Positions 53,430-63,837 of a DNA stretch of 64,000 nt are shown piece by piece. Below the pieces are notes generated by a model that was given only the letters and a program-made list of their open reading frames with translations, had not been told where the DNA came from and made no database searches. The translations under genes and the position numbers were made by a program. Within the stretch, counting starts at the first letter, position 1; every line of letters begins with the position of its first letter. This DNA is from Pseudomonas sp. PDM16 (GTDB lineage Bacteria > Pseudomonadota > Gammaproteobacteria > Pseudomonadales > Pseudomonadaceae), in assembly GCF_014851865.1 (NCBI RefSeq), contig NZ_JACVAM010000002.1:248001-312000 (forward strand), in the 5' to 3' direction.

Positions 53430-54221
53430 TTAGAAGTGGCCTTTGAGCAGCAGGCTGATCGCGCTCTGGTCTGTGCCACCGAGAATCTCGTCACCAAGGT
53501 AGCTGTCGTCATCGATGCCGTACTTGTCGCTCCAGTAGTCGTACTCGACGCCAACATAGAAGCGCTTGCCCCAGCCCATGGCCTTGGCCAGGTCATACTT
53601 GACCTGCGGGTTGAAGTGCAGGTTGGCGTGGTAGCTGTCGTCGTTGTCCACCACCCAGTCCATGAAGCCGTCGATAACCAGATCGGAGTTGCCGACCGGG
53701 ATGGTGTAGCTCCAGGCCGGGGTGATCTGCCAGACGCCGCTGCCGTCGCGCTTGCCATCGGGCTCACGGTAGTAGGTATTGAGCTGGAAGAAGTCGAAGC
53801 CGGGCAGATTCAGGTCAATGGCCGGGCCGAGTAGGTAGGCATCGACATCGTCTTCGCCGAACTCATAGGTGGCAGCCAGCAGCACGTCCTTGATGGGGCC
53901 GAAGGACAGATCGGTGCCGCTGATCTTGCCGAAGGACAGGCGCGGGCTGATTTCACCGTAGAAGGTGTGGCCGTCACCGGCGCCGTTGGTGGCCTCGGTG
54001 TTGTATTTGATGCCATCGACGAAGATGAACAGATCGCCAAAGCTCCAGCCGCTGGCATGCTCGAAGGTCACGGTTTGCTGCTTCGGTGGATCGATCTTGA
54101 AGTCGATACCATTGAGATAGGTCAGGCTGTTGTCCTGCCACTGCAGCAGATCGGCTGCCAGTGCGTGACTGCTGGTCATCAGCGCGGCGGCCAGCGTCAG
54201 GCCATGAGCGAAACGATACAT
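53430..54221 (-). CDS. Tsx-like nucleoside-specific outer-membrane channel
   Basis: 263 residues from the ATG at 54221 (an ATG at 54251 adds 10 residues before the signal). Signal peptide ending SHALA, then alternating beta strands of a small barrel with WQDNSLTYLNG, FVDGIKYNTEATNG and C-terminal SLLLKGHF. Family: nucleoside-specific channel-forming Tsx / OmpK-like. It lies 39 bases after an adenine/adenosine deaminase gene on the same strand, consistent with purine uptake and salvage. Confidence 0.85.
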   Translation of the reverse strand: MYRFAHGLTLAAALMTSSHALAADLLQWQDNSLTYLNGIDFKIDPPKQQTVTFEHASGWSFGDLFIFVDGIKYNTEATNGAGDGHTFYGEISPRLSFGKISGTDLSFGPIKDVLLAATYEFGEDDVDAYLLGPAIDLNLPGFDFFQLNTYYREPDGKRDGSGVWQITPAWSYTIPVGNSDLVIDGFMDWVVDNDDSYHANLHFNPQVKYDLAKAMGWGKRFYVGVEYDYWSDKYGIDDDSYLGDEILGGTDQSAISLLLKGHF

Positions 54222-54260
54222 CCGGAACTCCGATTCGTCGGTAAGGGGCAAAAAAGCGCG

Positions 54261-55223
<963 letters not shown>

Positions 55224-55347
55224 TCAGGGTAATCGAGCGCGCATTCTAACGGAGTCGGCGCTGGGAATTATTCCTACTAAAATACTAGGACTTTATCCTG
55301 GCCGGTCGATTGGCGTACACTGGCCCCACGTTTTGCGAGGAGTTGCC

Positions 55348-55932
55348 ATGAGCGCCATCATCATTACCGACGCGGCCCACGATTATCTGTCCGATCTGCT
55401 GAAGAAGCAGAACACCACCGGCATCGGTATCCGCGTGTTCATCACCCAGCCCGGCACGCCCTACGCGGAAACCTGCATCGCCTACTGCAAGCCAGGCGAG
55501 CAGAAACCGGAAGACACCGCCGTGGCGCTGAAGGAATTCACCGCCTGGATCGACGCTGTCAGCGAGCCCTTCCTGGAAGACGCCGTGGTTGACTACGCCA
55601 CCGACCGTATGGGCGGCCAGCTGACCATCAAGGCTCCGAACGCCAAGGTGCCGATGGTCAATGAAGACAGCCCGGTTACCGAGCGCATCAACTACTACCT
55701 GCAGACCGAGATCAACCCGGGTCTGGCTAGCCATGGCGGCCAGGTGAGCCTGGTCGACGTGGTCGATGAAGGCATTGCCGTGCTGCGCTTCGGTGGCGGT
55801 TGCCAGGGCTGCGGCCAGGCCGACTACACGCTCAAGGAAGGCATCGAGAAGACCCTGATGGAGCGTATTCCGGAGCTGAAGGGTGTCCGGGATGTGACCG
55901 ATCACAGCAATCGCGAGAATGCCTACTACTAA
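55348..55932 (+). CDS. nfuA: Fe-S biogenesis protein NfuA
   Basis: 194 residues from the ATG at 55348 (GCGAGGAG before it). N-terminal degenerate A-type carrier domain (about 1-95) and C-terminal Nfu domain with the cluster-binding CxxC ([10 protein letters not shown]; Cys 152 and 155). Carries and delivers 4Fe-4S clusters under stress. Monocistronic with a strong terminator after it. Confidence 0.96.
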   Translation: MSAIIITDAAHDYLSDLLKKQNTTGIGIRVFITQPGTPYAETCIAYCKPGEQKPEDTAVALKEFTAWIDAVSEPFLEDAVVDYATDRMGGQLTIKAPNAKVPMVNEDSPVTERINYYLQTEINPGLASHGGQVSLVDVVDEGIAVLRFGGGCQGCGQADYTLKEGIEKTLMERIPELKGVRDVTDHSNRENAYY

Positions 55933-55950
55933 GCTCTCCTTGATATGTGC

Positions 55951-55983
55951 AAAGAAGGCGCCTGAGGGCGCCTTTCTTTTTTG
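55951..55983 (+). terminator. Terminator after nfuA
   Basis: AAAGAAGGCGCC-TGAG-GGCGCCTTTCTTTTTTG: a 9-to-10-bp stem with a long T-run on the plus strand. Confidence 0.9.
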
Positions 55984-56194
55984 TTTCGAACCAGCTGCGC
56001 ATAGCGAATGGGGCAAGCGTGTACCCTGTCGCAAATGGTGTCGATGAAATACGGTGATGGCATATTGCTATGGCTTTTGACTGGAAAAAGTGGTTCCTTA
56101 CTGCTTTTGCCTGCCGCCTGTCCAAGGGGCTGATGTCGGTGCCGATGCAAACGGGGCCGGTTGGCCTGGCTCGCTTGTTTTGAGGCTAGTGCCG

Positions 56195-57190
56195 ATGACT
56201 ACCTTTTCACTGTTGGTCTGCGACGACTCCGCGATGGCGCGCAAGCAGCTATTGCGCGCCCTGCCACCCGAATGGCCCGTCGAGATCAGCCAGGCCGCGC
56301 ACGGCGCCGAGGCCCTGGAGCGGATTCGCGAGGGGGGTATCGACCTGCTGCTGCTCGACCTGACCATGCCTGTGCTGGATGGTTACGGTGTGTTGGCCGC
56401 CCTGCGCGAGGAAGGGTTGGAGTGTCGGGTGGTCGTGGTCTCTGGTGATGTCCAGGACGAGGCTGTACGCCGAGTTACCGAACTGGGTGCCCTGGCCTTC
56501 CTGAAAAAACCTGCCGATCCGATGCTGGTGCGTGAAACGCTGCAGCGCCTCGGGCTGTTCAGCGGCACCGCAACAGCCACGCCCGCGATTTCCTCAAACG
56601 AGCCAACGGTGAACTTCCGGGACGCTTTCCGTGAGGTGATCAACGTTTCGATGGGGCGTGCTGCCGCGCTGCTGGCCCGCGTGCTGGGGGTGTTCGTTCA
56701 GCTGCCGCTGCCCAACGTCAACATCCTGGAAGTGGGCGAGTTGCACATGGCGTTGGCCGATGCCCAGAGCGACGAGCGCCTTACTGCTGTCTGTCAGGGC
56801 TATATCGGTGGAGGAATCGCGGGCGAGGCACTGCTGATCTTCCATGATTCCGAAGTGGAAAGCATGGCCAGGTTGCTACGTCGCGACGCGGCCTGCGCCT
56901 CGTCCATGGAAATGCTGCTGGATATGGCTAGCGTGCTGATCGGAGCCTGCCTCAGTGGCATTGCCGAGCAGATCAACATCAAGTTTTCCCAGGGGCATCC
57001 GCAGATACTCGGTCAGCATGCGCCGATCGACGAGCTGATTCGCCTCAACCAGCAGCGCTGGCAAAAGACCTTGGCGGTGGAGTTCAGCTACAGCATCGAA
57101 GGACATGAAATCCACTTCGATCTCATGCTGTTGTTCACCGAGGACTCGGTTCCGCTGTTGACACAAAAACTCGCCTACCTGATGGGTTGA
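56195..57190 (+). CDS. Response regulator with CheC-like phosphatase domain
   Basis: 331 residues from the ATG at 56195 (GAGG nine bases before it). Receiver domain 1-120: acidic pair DDS near 10, phospho-acceptor in LLLLDLTMPVLDG (about 52), and conserved lysine FLKKPAD. The C-terminal half (about 140-331) resembles CheC/CheX phosphatases: REVINVSMGRAAALL carries the E-xx-N motif, while the second site (MLLDMASVLIG) has lost it. Probably a single-site phosphatase or scaffold acting on its own or another receiver. Followed 2 bases later by a GGDEF gene, so it may control c-di-GMP production. Confidence 0.83.
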   Translation: MTTFSLLVCDDSAMARKQLLRALPPEWPVEISQAAHGAEALERIREGGIDLLLLDLTMPVLDGYGVLAALREEGLECRVVVVSGDVQDEAVRRVTELGALAFLKKPADPMLVRETLQRLGLFSGTATATPAISSNEPTVNFRDAFREVINVSMGRAAALLARVLGVFVQLPLPNVNILEVGELHMALADAQSDERLTAVCQGYIGGGIAGEALLIFHDSEVESMARLLRRDAACASSMEMLLDMASVLIGACLSGIAEQINIKFSQGHPQILGQHAPIDELIRLNQQRWQKTLAVEFSYSIEGHEIHFDLMLLFTEDSVPLLTQKLAYLMG

Positions 57191-57192
57191 TC

Positions 57193-58149
57193 ATGGCAGA
57201 GACCGTCGATCTCAACGAATTCCACTGGCTGCTGACAATCGTGCAGAGCATCGATGTGGGTGTCGTGGTGCTTGACCGCGATTTCCGCGTCGAAGTCTGG
57301 AATGGTTTCATGGAGAACCGTTCAGGGCGTACTCCGGAAGATGTGTTGCATAAGTCGTTCTTCGATCTGTTTCCGGAGGTGGAGCAGGAGTGGTTCCGGC
57401 ACAAGGTGGATAGCGTCGCCACTCTCGGCACGCCGGCGTTCACCATCTGGGAGCAGCGGCCGTATCTGGTGCGGTTCAAGAACTACCAGCCCATTACCGG
57501 GCAGGAAGACTTCATGTATCAGAACACTACCATCCTGCCGCTGCAGGCCACCAATAGCCGAATCGAGCATGTCTGCTTGATCATCTACGACGTGACCGAC
57601 GTGGCAGTGAACAAGCATCAGCTGCAGTCGGCCAACCAGCAGCTCAGGCATCTGGCGCGCACGGACCGGCTGACGGGGTTGAACAACCGCGGTCATTGGG
57701 AAGAAGAGCTGCGTCGGGAGTACTCGCGCCATCGCCGATACGGCAGCATGGCGGCCTTGGTGATCTTCGATATCGATCACTTCAAGCGGATCAACGATAC
57801 CTATGGTCACCCTGCCGGCGACCGGGTCATCCAGTTCGTGTCCGATGTGATCCGCGAGGCGATTCGCGAAAGCGATATCGCCGGGCGATACGGAGGGGAA
57901 GAATTCGTGGTACTTCTACCCGACGTGGACAAGGTCGGGGCCAGGTTATTTGCCGAGCGCCTGCGCCAGCTGGTTGAAGCATTGGTCGTCGATGCCGATG
58001 GCCAGGAGATCCGCTTCACCATCAGCCTTGGGGTAGCTGACCTCGGGCAGACCAGCCAGGATTACCAGCAATTGATCGACTGGGCTGATCGTGCCCTGTA
58101 TCACTCGAAACATGGCGGCCGCAATCGAGTCACCGTTCACGGTGGCTAG
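57193..58149 (+). CDS. PAS-GGDEF diguanylate cyclase
   Basis: 318 residues from the ATG at 57193 (a TTG at 57187 overlapping the preceding stop is possible). PAS domain about 12-135 (IDVGVVVLDRDFRVEVWN, LIIYDVTDVAVNK), GGDEF domain about 155-315 with active-site GGEEF and the inhibitory I-site RxxD (RESD) five residues before it. So it should synthesise c-di-GMP and be product-inhibited. Soluble, with no membrane helix. In operon with the response regulator upstream. Confidence 0.92.
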   Translation: MAETVDLNEFHWLLTIVQSIDVGVVVLDRDFRVEVWNGFMENRSGRTPEDVLHKSFFDLFPEVEQEWFRHKVDSVATLGTPAFTIWEQRPYLVRFKNYQPITGQEDFMYQNTTILPLQATNSRIEHVCLIIYDVTDVAVNKHQLQSANQQLRHLARTDRLTGLNNRGHWEEELRREYSRHRRYGSMAALVIFDIDHFKRINDTYGHPAGDRVIQFVSDVIREAIRESDIAGRYGGEEFVVLLPDVDKVGARLFAERLRQLVEALVVDADGQEIRFTISLGVADLGQTSQDYQQLIDWADRALYHSKHGGRNRVTVHGG

Positions 58150-58172
58150 AGGGCGGCTCAGGATTTCGTTGC

Positions 58173-58697
58173 TCAGGGCTGGGTGATCTTCACCAGTACG
58201 CCCAGGCCGCCATTGTCCAGGTAGGTCAGTTCGCCCAGTTTCAGGCGGGTCTTCTGCCGCACGCGCTCACTGCCGGTGAGCAGGCCGTTGTTGTCGAAGC
58301 GGTTGATCCAGAAGTCCGCCTCCAGATCGATCAGGCGCTGCTGTTCACTCAGAGAAACCACGCCCTCCACCGGGAAGTGGCCGAACTGGTCATTGCCGGT
58401 GCTGAGGGATGACTTCTCCGGTGCCGCGGTGAGGTGCTGTGCCCAGGCCTTGTGCATGAGCACCTCGTAGCCGCTGCCAGGGTTGAGTCTGGCTACCTCG
58501 GCATTCAGCGCAGTGCCTCGCTCGTTTCCGGCGATCGGCAAGGCTCCCATGGCCCAGTCGTCCGGCGCCGGCTGGCCGGTTGACGGCGCTTCGCCTGCCT
58601 GGCGGAACACAACCAGTTCGATCTGGAACAGTCCATCGGCGAAGGCCTGCGGAGCCATCAGGCAGAGCAGCAGGAAGAGGGGGCGAAGCACGCGCAT
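58173..58697 (-). CDS. CsiV family periplasmic protein
   Basis: 174 residues with a signal peptide (LLLCLMAPQAFA) and a domain (LFQIELVVFRQAGEAP ... RVRQKTRLKLGELTYLDNGGLGVLVKI) of the CsiV type, periplasmic proteins linked to cell-envelope biology in gamma-proteobacteria. It follows mfd by 21 bases on the same strand as in P. aeruginosa and is probably transcribed with it. Molecular role unknown. Confidence 0.78.
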   Translation of the reverse strand: MRVLRPLFLLLCLMAPQAFADGLFQIELVVFRQAGEAPSTGQPAPDDWAMGALPIAGNERGTALNAEVARLNPGSGYEVLMHKAWAQHLTAAPEKSSLSTGNDQFGHFPVEGVVSLSEQQRLIDLEADFWINRFDNNGLLTGSERVRQKTRLKLGELTYLDNGGLGVLVKITQP

Positions 58698-58718
58698 GGG
58701 TCAGTCCTTTCAGGCGGA

Positions 58719-61700
58719 TTACGGGGCGAGGCGCTCCAGCAGCGCCTCCAGGGTATTGAAACGTTCTTCCGGGCGCTCCATCGGTACCTGGAATTTGAAC
58801 AGGGTGGCGCCTTCGAACTTGTAGCGGGCAGGTGCGCTCTGGATCAGCTTGATCAGCACCAGCGGGTCGACGCAGGTATCGGCGGCGAACTCGATGCGGC
58901 CGCCCTGGGGGCCGGCGTCGATCTTCTTGATCCCGAGCTTTTCCGCCTGCAGCTTGAGTAGGGTCAGGCGCATCAGGTTCTTGGTTGCCTCCGGCAGCAG
59001 GCCGAAGCGGTCGATCATCTCCACCTGCAGCTCCTTCAGGCCGTCCTCGTCGGCCGCCGAGGCGATGCGCTTATAGAGAATCAGGCGGCTGTGCACGTCC
59101 GGCAGGTAGTCATCGGGGATCAGCGCCGGCACCCGCAGGTTGATCTCGGCGCCGCCGCCCAGCGGTTGCTCCAGATTCGGTTGTTCGCCCTTGCGAATGG
59201 CTTTCACCGCGCGCTCGAGCATTTCCATATAGAGGGTGAACCCGACCGCTTGGATCTGCCCGCTCTGGCCGTCGCCGAGCAGCTCGCCGGCGCCACGGAT
59301 TTCCAGGTCGTGGGTGGCCAGGACGAAGCCGGCACCAAGGTCCTGGGCATTGGCGATGGCTTCCAGACGCTTCTGCGCGTCCTCGGTCATGCCCTTGCGT
59401 GGCGGGGTGAGCAGGTAGGCGTAGGCCTGGTGGTGGCTACGACCGACCCGGCCACGCAGCTGGTGCAGCTGGGCCAGGCCGAACTTGTCGGCGCGCTCGA
59501 TGAGGATGGTGTTGGCGCTCGGCACGTCGATGCCGGTCTCGATGATGGTCGAGGCCACCAGCACGTTGAAGCGCTTGTGGTAGAAGTCGCTCATCACCCG
59601 TTCCAGATCGCGCTCGTGCATCTGCCCATGGCCGATGCCGATACGCGCTTCTGGAACCAATGCGGCCAGGTCGGCTGCGCACTTCTCGATGGTCTTCACG
59701 TCGTTGTGCAGGTAGTACACCTGGCCGCCGCGCAGCAGTTCACGCAGCAGCGCCTCCTTGATCACCGAGTCGTGCTGCTCCATGACGAAGGTGCGCACCG
59801 ACAGGCGGCGCGCCGGCGGGGTGGCGATGATCGACAGGTCGCGCATGCCCGACACCGCCATGTTCAGCGTGCGCGGGATCGGTGTGGCGGTCAGGGTGAG
59901 GATATCGACCTCGCTGCGCAGGGCTTTGAGCTGCTCCTTCTGGCGCACGCCGAAGCGATGCTCCTCGTCGATGATGCACAGGCCCAGGTCCTTGAAGCGC
60001 ACATCGTCCTGCAGCAGTTTGTGGGTGCCGATGACGATATCGATCTTGCCCTCGGCCAGCTTGGCCACCGCCTCGTTGACTTCCTTGGCCGACTTGAAGC
60101 GGCTCATCACCTCAACCGTCACCGGCCAGTCGGCGAAGCGGTCGCGGAAGCTGTTGTAGTGCTGCTGGGCGAGCAGGGTAGTCGGTACCAGTACGGCGAC
60201 CTGGCGGCCGCTGTGCACGGCGATAAAGGCCGCGCGCATGGCTACCTCGGTCTTGCCGAAGCCGACGTCGCCGCAGACCAGGCGATCCATCGGCTTGGCC
60301 GCGAGCATGTCTTCGCGCACGGCGTCGATGGCGTTCTGCTGGTCCGGGGTCTCTTCGAAGGGGAAGCCGGCGCTGAAGGTGGCGTAGTCGGCGGCTGGGT
60401 CCTTGAAGGCATAGCCCTCGCGGGCGGCGCGGCGGGCGTAGATGTCGAGCAGTTCGGCGGCCACATCGCGCACCTGCTCGGCGGCCTTGCGCTTGGCCTT
60501 CTGCCAGGTTTCCGAGCCGAGGCGGTGCAGCGGCGCCAGGGCGTCGTCGCTGCCGGTGTAGCGGGCGATCAGATGCAGGCTGGCGACCGGCACGTAGAGC
60601 TTGGCTTCCTCAGCGTACATCAGGGCGAGGAATTCGGCGGCCTGGCCGTCGAACTCCATGGTCACCAGGCCCAGGTAGCGGCCGACGCCGTGGTCGATAT
60701 GCACCACCGGCGCGCCTTCGCGCAGCTCGGTGAGGTTCTTGATCACGTTGTCGCCGCTATCGCGCGATTTCTCGCGACGGCGGCGCTGCATCACGCGTTG
60801 GCCGAACAGCGGGCTCTCGGCGACCAGGGCGATCTTGTCGAGCAGCAGGCCCTCGTCCAGCGGGGCGATGCAGATGGCCAGGCGCTCGCGGCTGTCAGTG
60901 AACTCCTTCCAGCCGGTCACTTCGATGGGCTTGAGTTTGAGCCGCGCCAGCAGTTCCAGCAGCACCTCGCGGCGGCCGGCGGACTCGGCGCTGAACAGCA
61001 CGCGGCCCGGGTATTCCTCGATAAAGCGGCGCAACGCGGCCAGCGGCTCGGTCGCCTTGGCCTGGATCGCCAGATCAGGCAGGGCGCGGGCGTCGAATCG
61101 TTCGCGGCCTACGCCGACTGCCACGTCCTCCTGGCTGACCACCACGCGCGGCCAGTTCTTCAGGCGGGCGAAGCAGTCCTCCACCGGCAGGAAGATGTCG
61201 GCCGGCGGCAGCAGCGGGCGCTCGGGGTCGACGCGGCGGTCCTCGTAGCGGTTGCGCGCATCAAGCCAGAACTGCTCGGCGGCCTGTTCGATGCCGGGCA
61301 GGGAGAACACCTGGGTATCGCCCGGCAGGTAGTCGAACAGGGTACCGGTTTCCTCGAAGAACAGCGGCAGGTAGTACTCGATGCCGGCCGGGGTGATGCC
61401 GGAGGCCAGGTCCTGGTAGATCGGGCAGCGGCGGAAGTCGACGTCGAAGCGCTCGCGGAAGCGCCCGCGGAAGTCGGTGACGGCCTTCTTCTCCAGCGGG
61501 AACTCGCGGGCCGGCAGCAGGCGGATGGACTCCACCTTGTCTACCGAGCGCTGGGTCTCCGGGTCGAAGGTGCGCAGGGTCTCGATTTCGTCGTCGAACA
61601 GGTCGATCCGGAAGGGCGTGTCGCTGCCCATGGGGAACAGATCGATCAGTGCGCCGCGCACGGCGAACTCACCGTGCTCGTAGACGGTATCCACGCAGCG

Positions 61701-62150
61701 GTAGCCGGCGGCTTCCAGGCGGCTGCGCATCTCCTCAACGTCGAGCTTCTGGCCGACGTCCAGCAGCAGGCCGGAGCCGAGCAGGAAACGAGTTGGCGCC
61801 AGGCGGTGCAGGGCAGTGGCGATCGGCACCACCAGCACGCCGTGCTTGATCTCCGGTAGACGATAAAGGGTGGCGATGCGCTGGGAAATAATGTCCTGGT
61901 GCGGCGAGAACACGTCGTAGGGCAGGGTTTCCCAGTCCGGGAAGTGCAGTACCGGCAGGTCCGGGGCGAAGAACGCCAGCTCTTCCTGCAGGCGCTCGGC
62001 GCTCTGGCTGTCGGCGGTCAGCAGCAGGGTGAAGCGCTTGGCGGCGCTGGCGGCCTCGGCCACAGCCAGGCTCAGCGCGGCCCCGGGCAGGTTGCCCCAG
62101 TGCTGTTTGCCGGCGGCGCCCGGCAGTTTCGGCAGTTGCAATACGGACAC
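58719..62150 (-). CDS. mfd: Transcription-repair coupling factor Mfd
   Basis: 1143 residues from the GTG at 62150, chosen because VSVLQLPKLPGAAGKQHWGN matches the N-terminus of Pseudomonas Mfd; upstream in-frame starts run into the gap promoter region. Domains in order: UvrB-like N-terminal (about 1-330), linker, RNA-polymerase-interacting CarD-like domain (VVHIDHGVGRYLGLVTMEF), superfamily-2 helicase with Walker A GDVGFGKTEVAMRA and DEEH box, and C-terminal TRCF domain. It removes stalled RNA polymerase and recruits UvrA. Divergent from gap. Confidence 0.96.
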   Translation of the reverse strand: MSVLQLPKLPGAAGKQHWGNLPGAALSLAVAEAASAAKRFTLLLTADSQSAERLQEELAFFAPDLPVLHFPDWETLPYDVFSPHQDIISQRIATLYRLPEIKHGVLVVPIATALHRLAPTRFLLGSGLLLDVGQKLDVEEMRSRLEAAGYRCVDTVYEHGEFAVRGALIDLFPMGSDTPFRIDLFDDEIETLRTFDPETQRSVDKVESIRLLPAREFPLEKKAVTDFRGRFRERFDVDFRRCPIYQDLASGITPAGIEYYLPLFFEETGTLFDYLPGDTQVFSLPGIEQAAEQFWLDARNRYEDRRVDPERPLLPPADIFLPVEDCFARLKNWPRVVVSQEDVAVGVGRERFDARALPDLAIQAKATEPLAALRRFIEEYPGRVLFSAESAGRREVLLELLARLKLKPIEVTGWKEFTDSRERLAICIAPLDEGLLLDKIALVAESPLFGQRVMQRRRREKSRDSGDNVIKNLTELREGAPVVHIDHGVGRYLGLVTMEFDGQAAEFLALMYAEEAKLYVPVASLHLIARYTGSDDALAPLHRLGSETWQKAKRKAAEQVRDVAAELLDIYARRAAREGYAFKDPAADYATFSAGFPFEETPDQQNAIDAVREDMLAAKPMDRLVCGDVGFGKTEVAMRAAFIAVHSGRQVAVLVPTTLLAQQHYNSFRDRFADWPVTVEVMSRFKSAKEVNEAVAKLAEGKIDIVIGTHKLLQDDVRFKDLGLCIIDEEHRFGVRQKEQLKALRSEVDILTLTATPIPRTLNMAVSGMRDLSIIATPPARRLSVRTFVMEQHDSVIKEALLRELLRGGQVYYLHNDVKTIEKCAADLAALVPEARIGIGHGQMHERDLERVMSDFYHKRFNVLVASTIIETGIDVPSANTILIERADKFGLAQLHQLRGRVGRSHHQAYAYLLTPPRKGMTEDAQKRLEAIANAQDLGAGFVLATHDLEIRGAGELLGDGQSGQIQAVGFTLYMEMLERAVKAIRKGEQPNLEQPLGGGAEINLRVPALIPDDYLPDVHSRLILYKRIASAADEDGLKELQVEMIDRFGLLPEATKNLMRLTLLKLQAEKLGIKKIDAGPQGGRIEFAADTCVDPLVLIKLIQSAPARYKFEGATLFKFQVPMERPEERFNTLEALLERLAP

Positions 62151-62300
62151 GGGTGTCGCGGCCCCAGGCGAAATGAAGGGGCCAATTGTAACGAGGGGGA
62201 CATTCACTGTCAGTGGCGACAGGCGCACATTGCTCAGTACCGCAGGCACCGTCATAATGTAGCCCCTTTTTTCAGCCCCTACATGTGGAAGGTATTGCTC

Positions 62301-63749
62301 GTGACTCAGAAGCCCGACCAGTGTCTCGGTGAGTGGATTGACCGTGAAGCCCTCGCGGAAGCGATGATTCCGCTGATCGGCCAGCTCTACCGCAACAACA
62401 ACGTCGTGACCTCGATCTACGGCCGTGGCCTGATCAACCGTTCGGTGATCGATATCCTCAAGGCCCACCGTTTCGCCCGTCACCGCCTGGATGGCGAGAG
62501 CGAGCTGTCCGTTCATGACACCTTCCCCATCCTCAAGACCATGAGCGAGCTCAAGCTGGGCGCCGCTTCCGTGGACTTGGGCAAGATGGTTGCCAAGTTC
62601 AAGACCGAGGGTAACGGCCGCAGCCTCGAGCAGTTCACCAAGGACGAGCTGGCCGACGTGGCTGGCAAGCAGAATGGTGCGGGCCGTGAAGGCACCGACG
62701 TCGTCCTGTACGGCTTCGGCCGCATCGGCCGCCTGCTGGCGCGAATCCTGATCGAGAAGACCGGTGGTGGCGACGGCCTGCGCCTGCGCGCCATCGTTGT
62801 CCGCAAGGGCGCCAGCAACGACCTGGTCAAGCGCGCGAGCCTGCTGCGTCGTGACTCCGTGCATGGCCCGTTCGACGGCACCATCACCATCGATGAAGAA
62901 AACAACACCCTGACTGCCAACGGCAACCTGATCCAGGTGATCTACGCCAAGGACCCGAAGGAAGTCGACTACACCCAGTACGGCATCAAGAATGCCCTGC
63001 TGGTCGACAACACCGGCGTCTGGCGTGATGCCGAGGGCCTGGGCCAACACCTGGCCTGCCCAGGTGTCGACCGCGTAGTCCTGACCGCTCCGGGCAAAGG
63101 CGCGCTGAAGAATATCGTGCATGGCATCAACCATGGCGACATCACCGCCGATGACAAGATCATCTCCGCTGCTTCCTGCACCACCAACGCCATCGTGCCG
63201 GTGCTGAAGGCCGTGAACGACCAGTACGGCATCGTCAACGGCCACGTCGAAACCGTTCACTCGTACACCAACGACCAGAACCTGATCGACAACTTCCACA
63301 AGGGCAGCCGTCGTGGCCGTAGCGCCGCGCTGAACATGGTGATCACCGAGACCGGTGCTGCCACTGCCGCTGCCAAGGCCCTGCCGGTGCTGAAAGGCAA
63401 GCTGACCGGCAACGCCATTCGCGTACCGACGCCGAACGTGTCGATGGCCATCCTCAACCTCAACCTTGAGAAAGCCACCACCCGCGAAGAGATCAACGAG
63501 TACCTGCGCCAGATGGCCATGCATTCGGACCTGCAGAAGCAGATCGACTTCGTCAACTCGCAGGAAGTGGTGTCCACCGACTTCGTCGGCTCGCGCCACG
63601 CTGGTGTGGTCGATGCCGAGGCCACCATCGCCAACGACAACCGCGTCGTGCTGTACGTGTGGTACGACAACGAGTTTGGCTACAGCTGCCAGGTGGTTCG
63701 CGTGATGGAAGACATGGCAGGGGTCAACCCGCCGGCCTTCCCGCGCTAA
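62301..63749 (+). CDS. gap: Glyceraldehyde-3-phosphate dehydrogenase, long form
   Basis: 482 residues from the GTG at 62301 with GGAAGG before it; an in-frame ATG at 62283 overlaps that ribosome site and is less likely. An N-terminal extension of about 125 residues (DQCLGEWIDREALAEAMIPL...) precedes a normal GapA core (YGFGRIGRLLARIL, catalytic cysteine in SAASCTTNAIVP, WYDNEFGYS). This long class is known from Pseudomonas (PA3001). It converts glyceraldehyde-3-phosphate and 1,3-bisphosphoglycerate; the direction (glycolysis or gluconeogenesis) is not set by sequence. Divergent from mfd. Confidence 0.94.
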   Translation: MTQKPDQCLGEWIDREALAEAMIPLIGQLYRNNNVVTSIYGRGLINRSVIDILKAHRFARHRLDGESELSVHDTFPILKTMSELKLGAASVDLGKMVAKFKTEGNGRSLEQFTKDELADVAGKQNGAGREGTDVVLYGFGRIGRLLARILIEKTGGGDGLRLRAIVVRKGASNDLVKRASLLRRDSVHGPFDGTITIDEENNTLTANGNLIQVIYAKDPKEVDYTQYGIKNALLVDNTGVWRDAEGLGQHLACPGVDRVVLTAPGKGALKNIVHGINHGDITADDKIISAASCTTNAIVPVLKAVNDQYGIVNGHVETVHSYTNDQNLIDNFHKGSRRGRSAALNMVITETGAATAAAKALPVLKGKLTGNAIRVPTPNVSMAILNLNLEKATTREEINEYLRQMAMHSDLQKQIDFVNSQEVVSTDFVGSRHAGVVDAEATIANDNRVVLYVWYDNEFGYSCQVVRVMEDMAGVNPPAFPR

Positions 63750-63766
63750 GCGCAGGGCACCAGACA

Positions 63767-63791
63767 AAACGGGAGCTTCGGCTCCCGTTTT
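63767..63791 (+). terminator. Terminator after gap
   Basis: AAAACGGGAGC-TTCG-GCTCCCGTTTTC: a stable 7-bp stem with a TTCG tetraloop, followed by a T-run. Confidence 0.9.
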
Positions 63792-63837
63792 CGTATTCTG
63801 TGCCTGGGGTTGCGCCTGATTTCGATGGAGTTCTTTT

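Noticed and set aside
59091..61859. 922-codon plus-strand frame opposite mfd
   Set aside because: Antisense shadow of mfd with no domain and biased composition.
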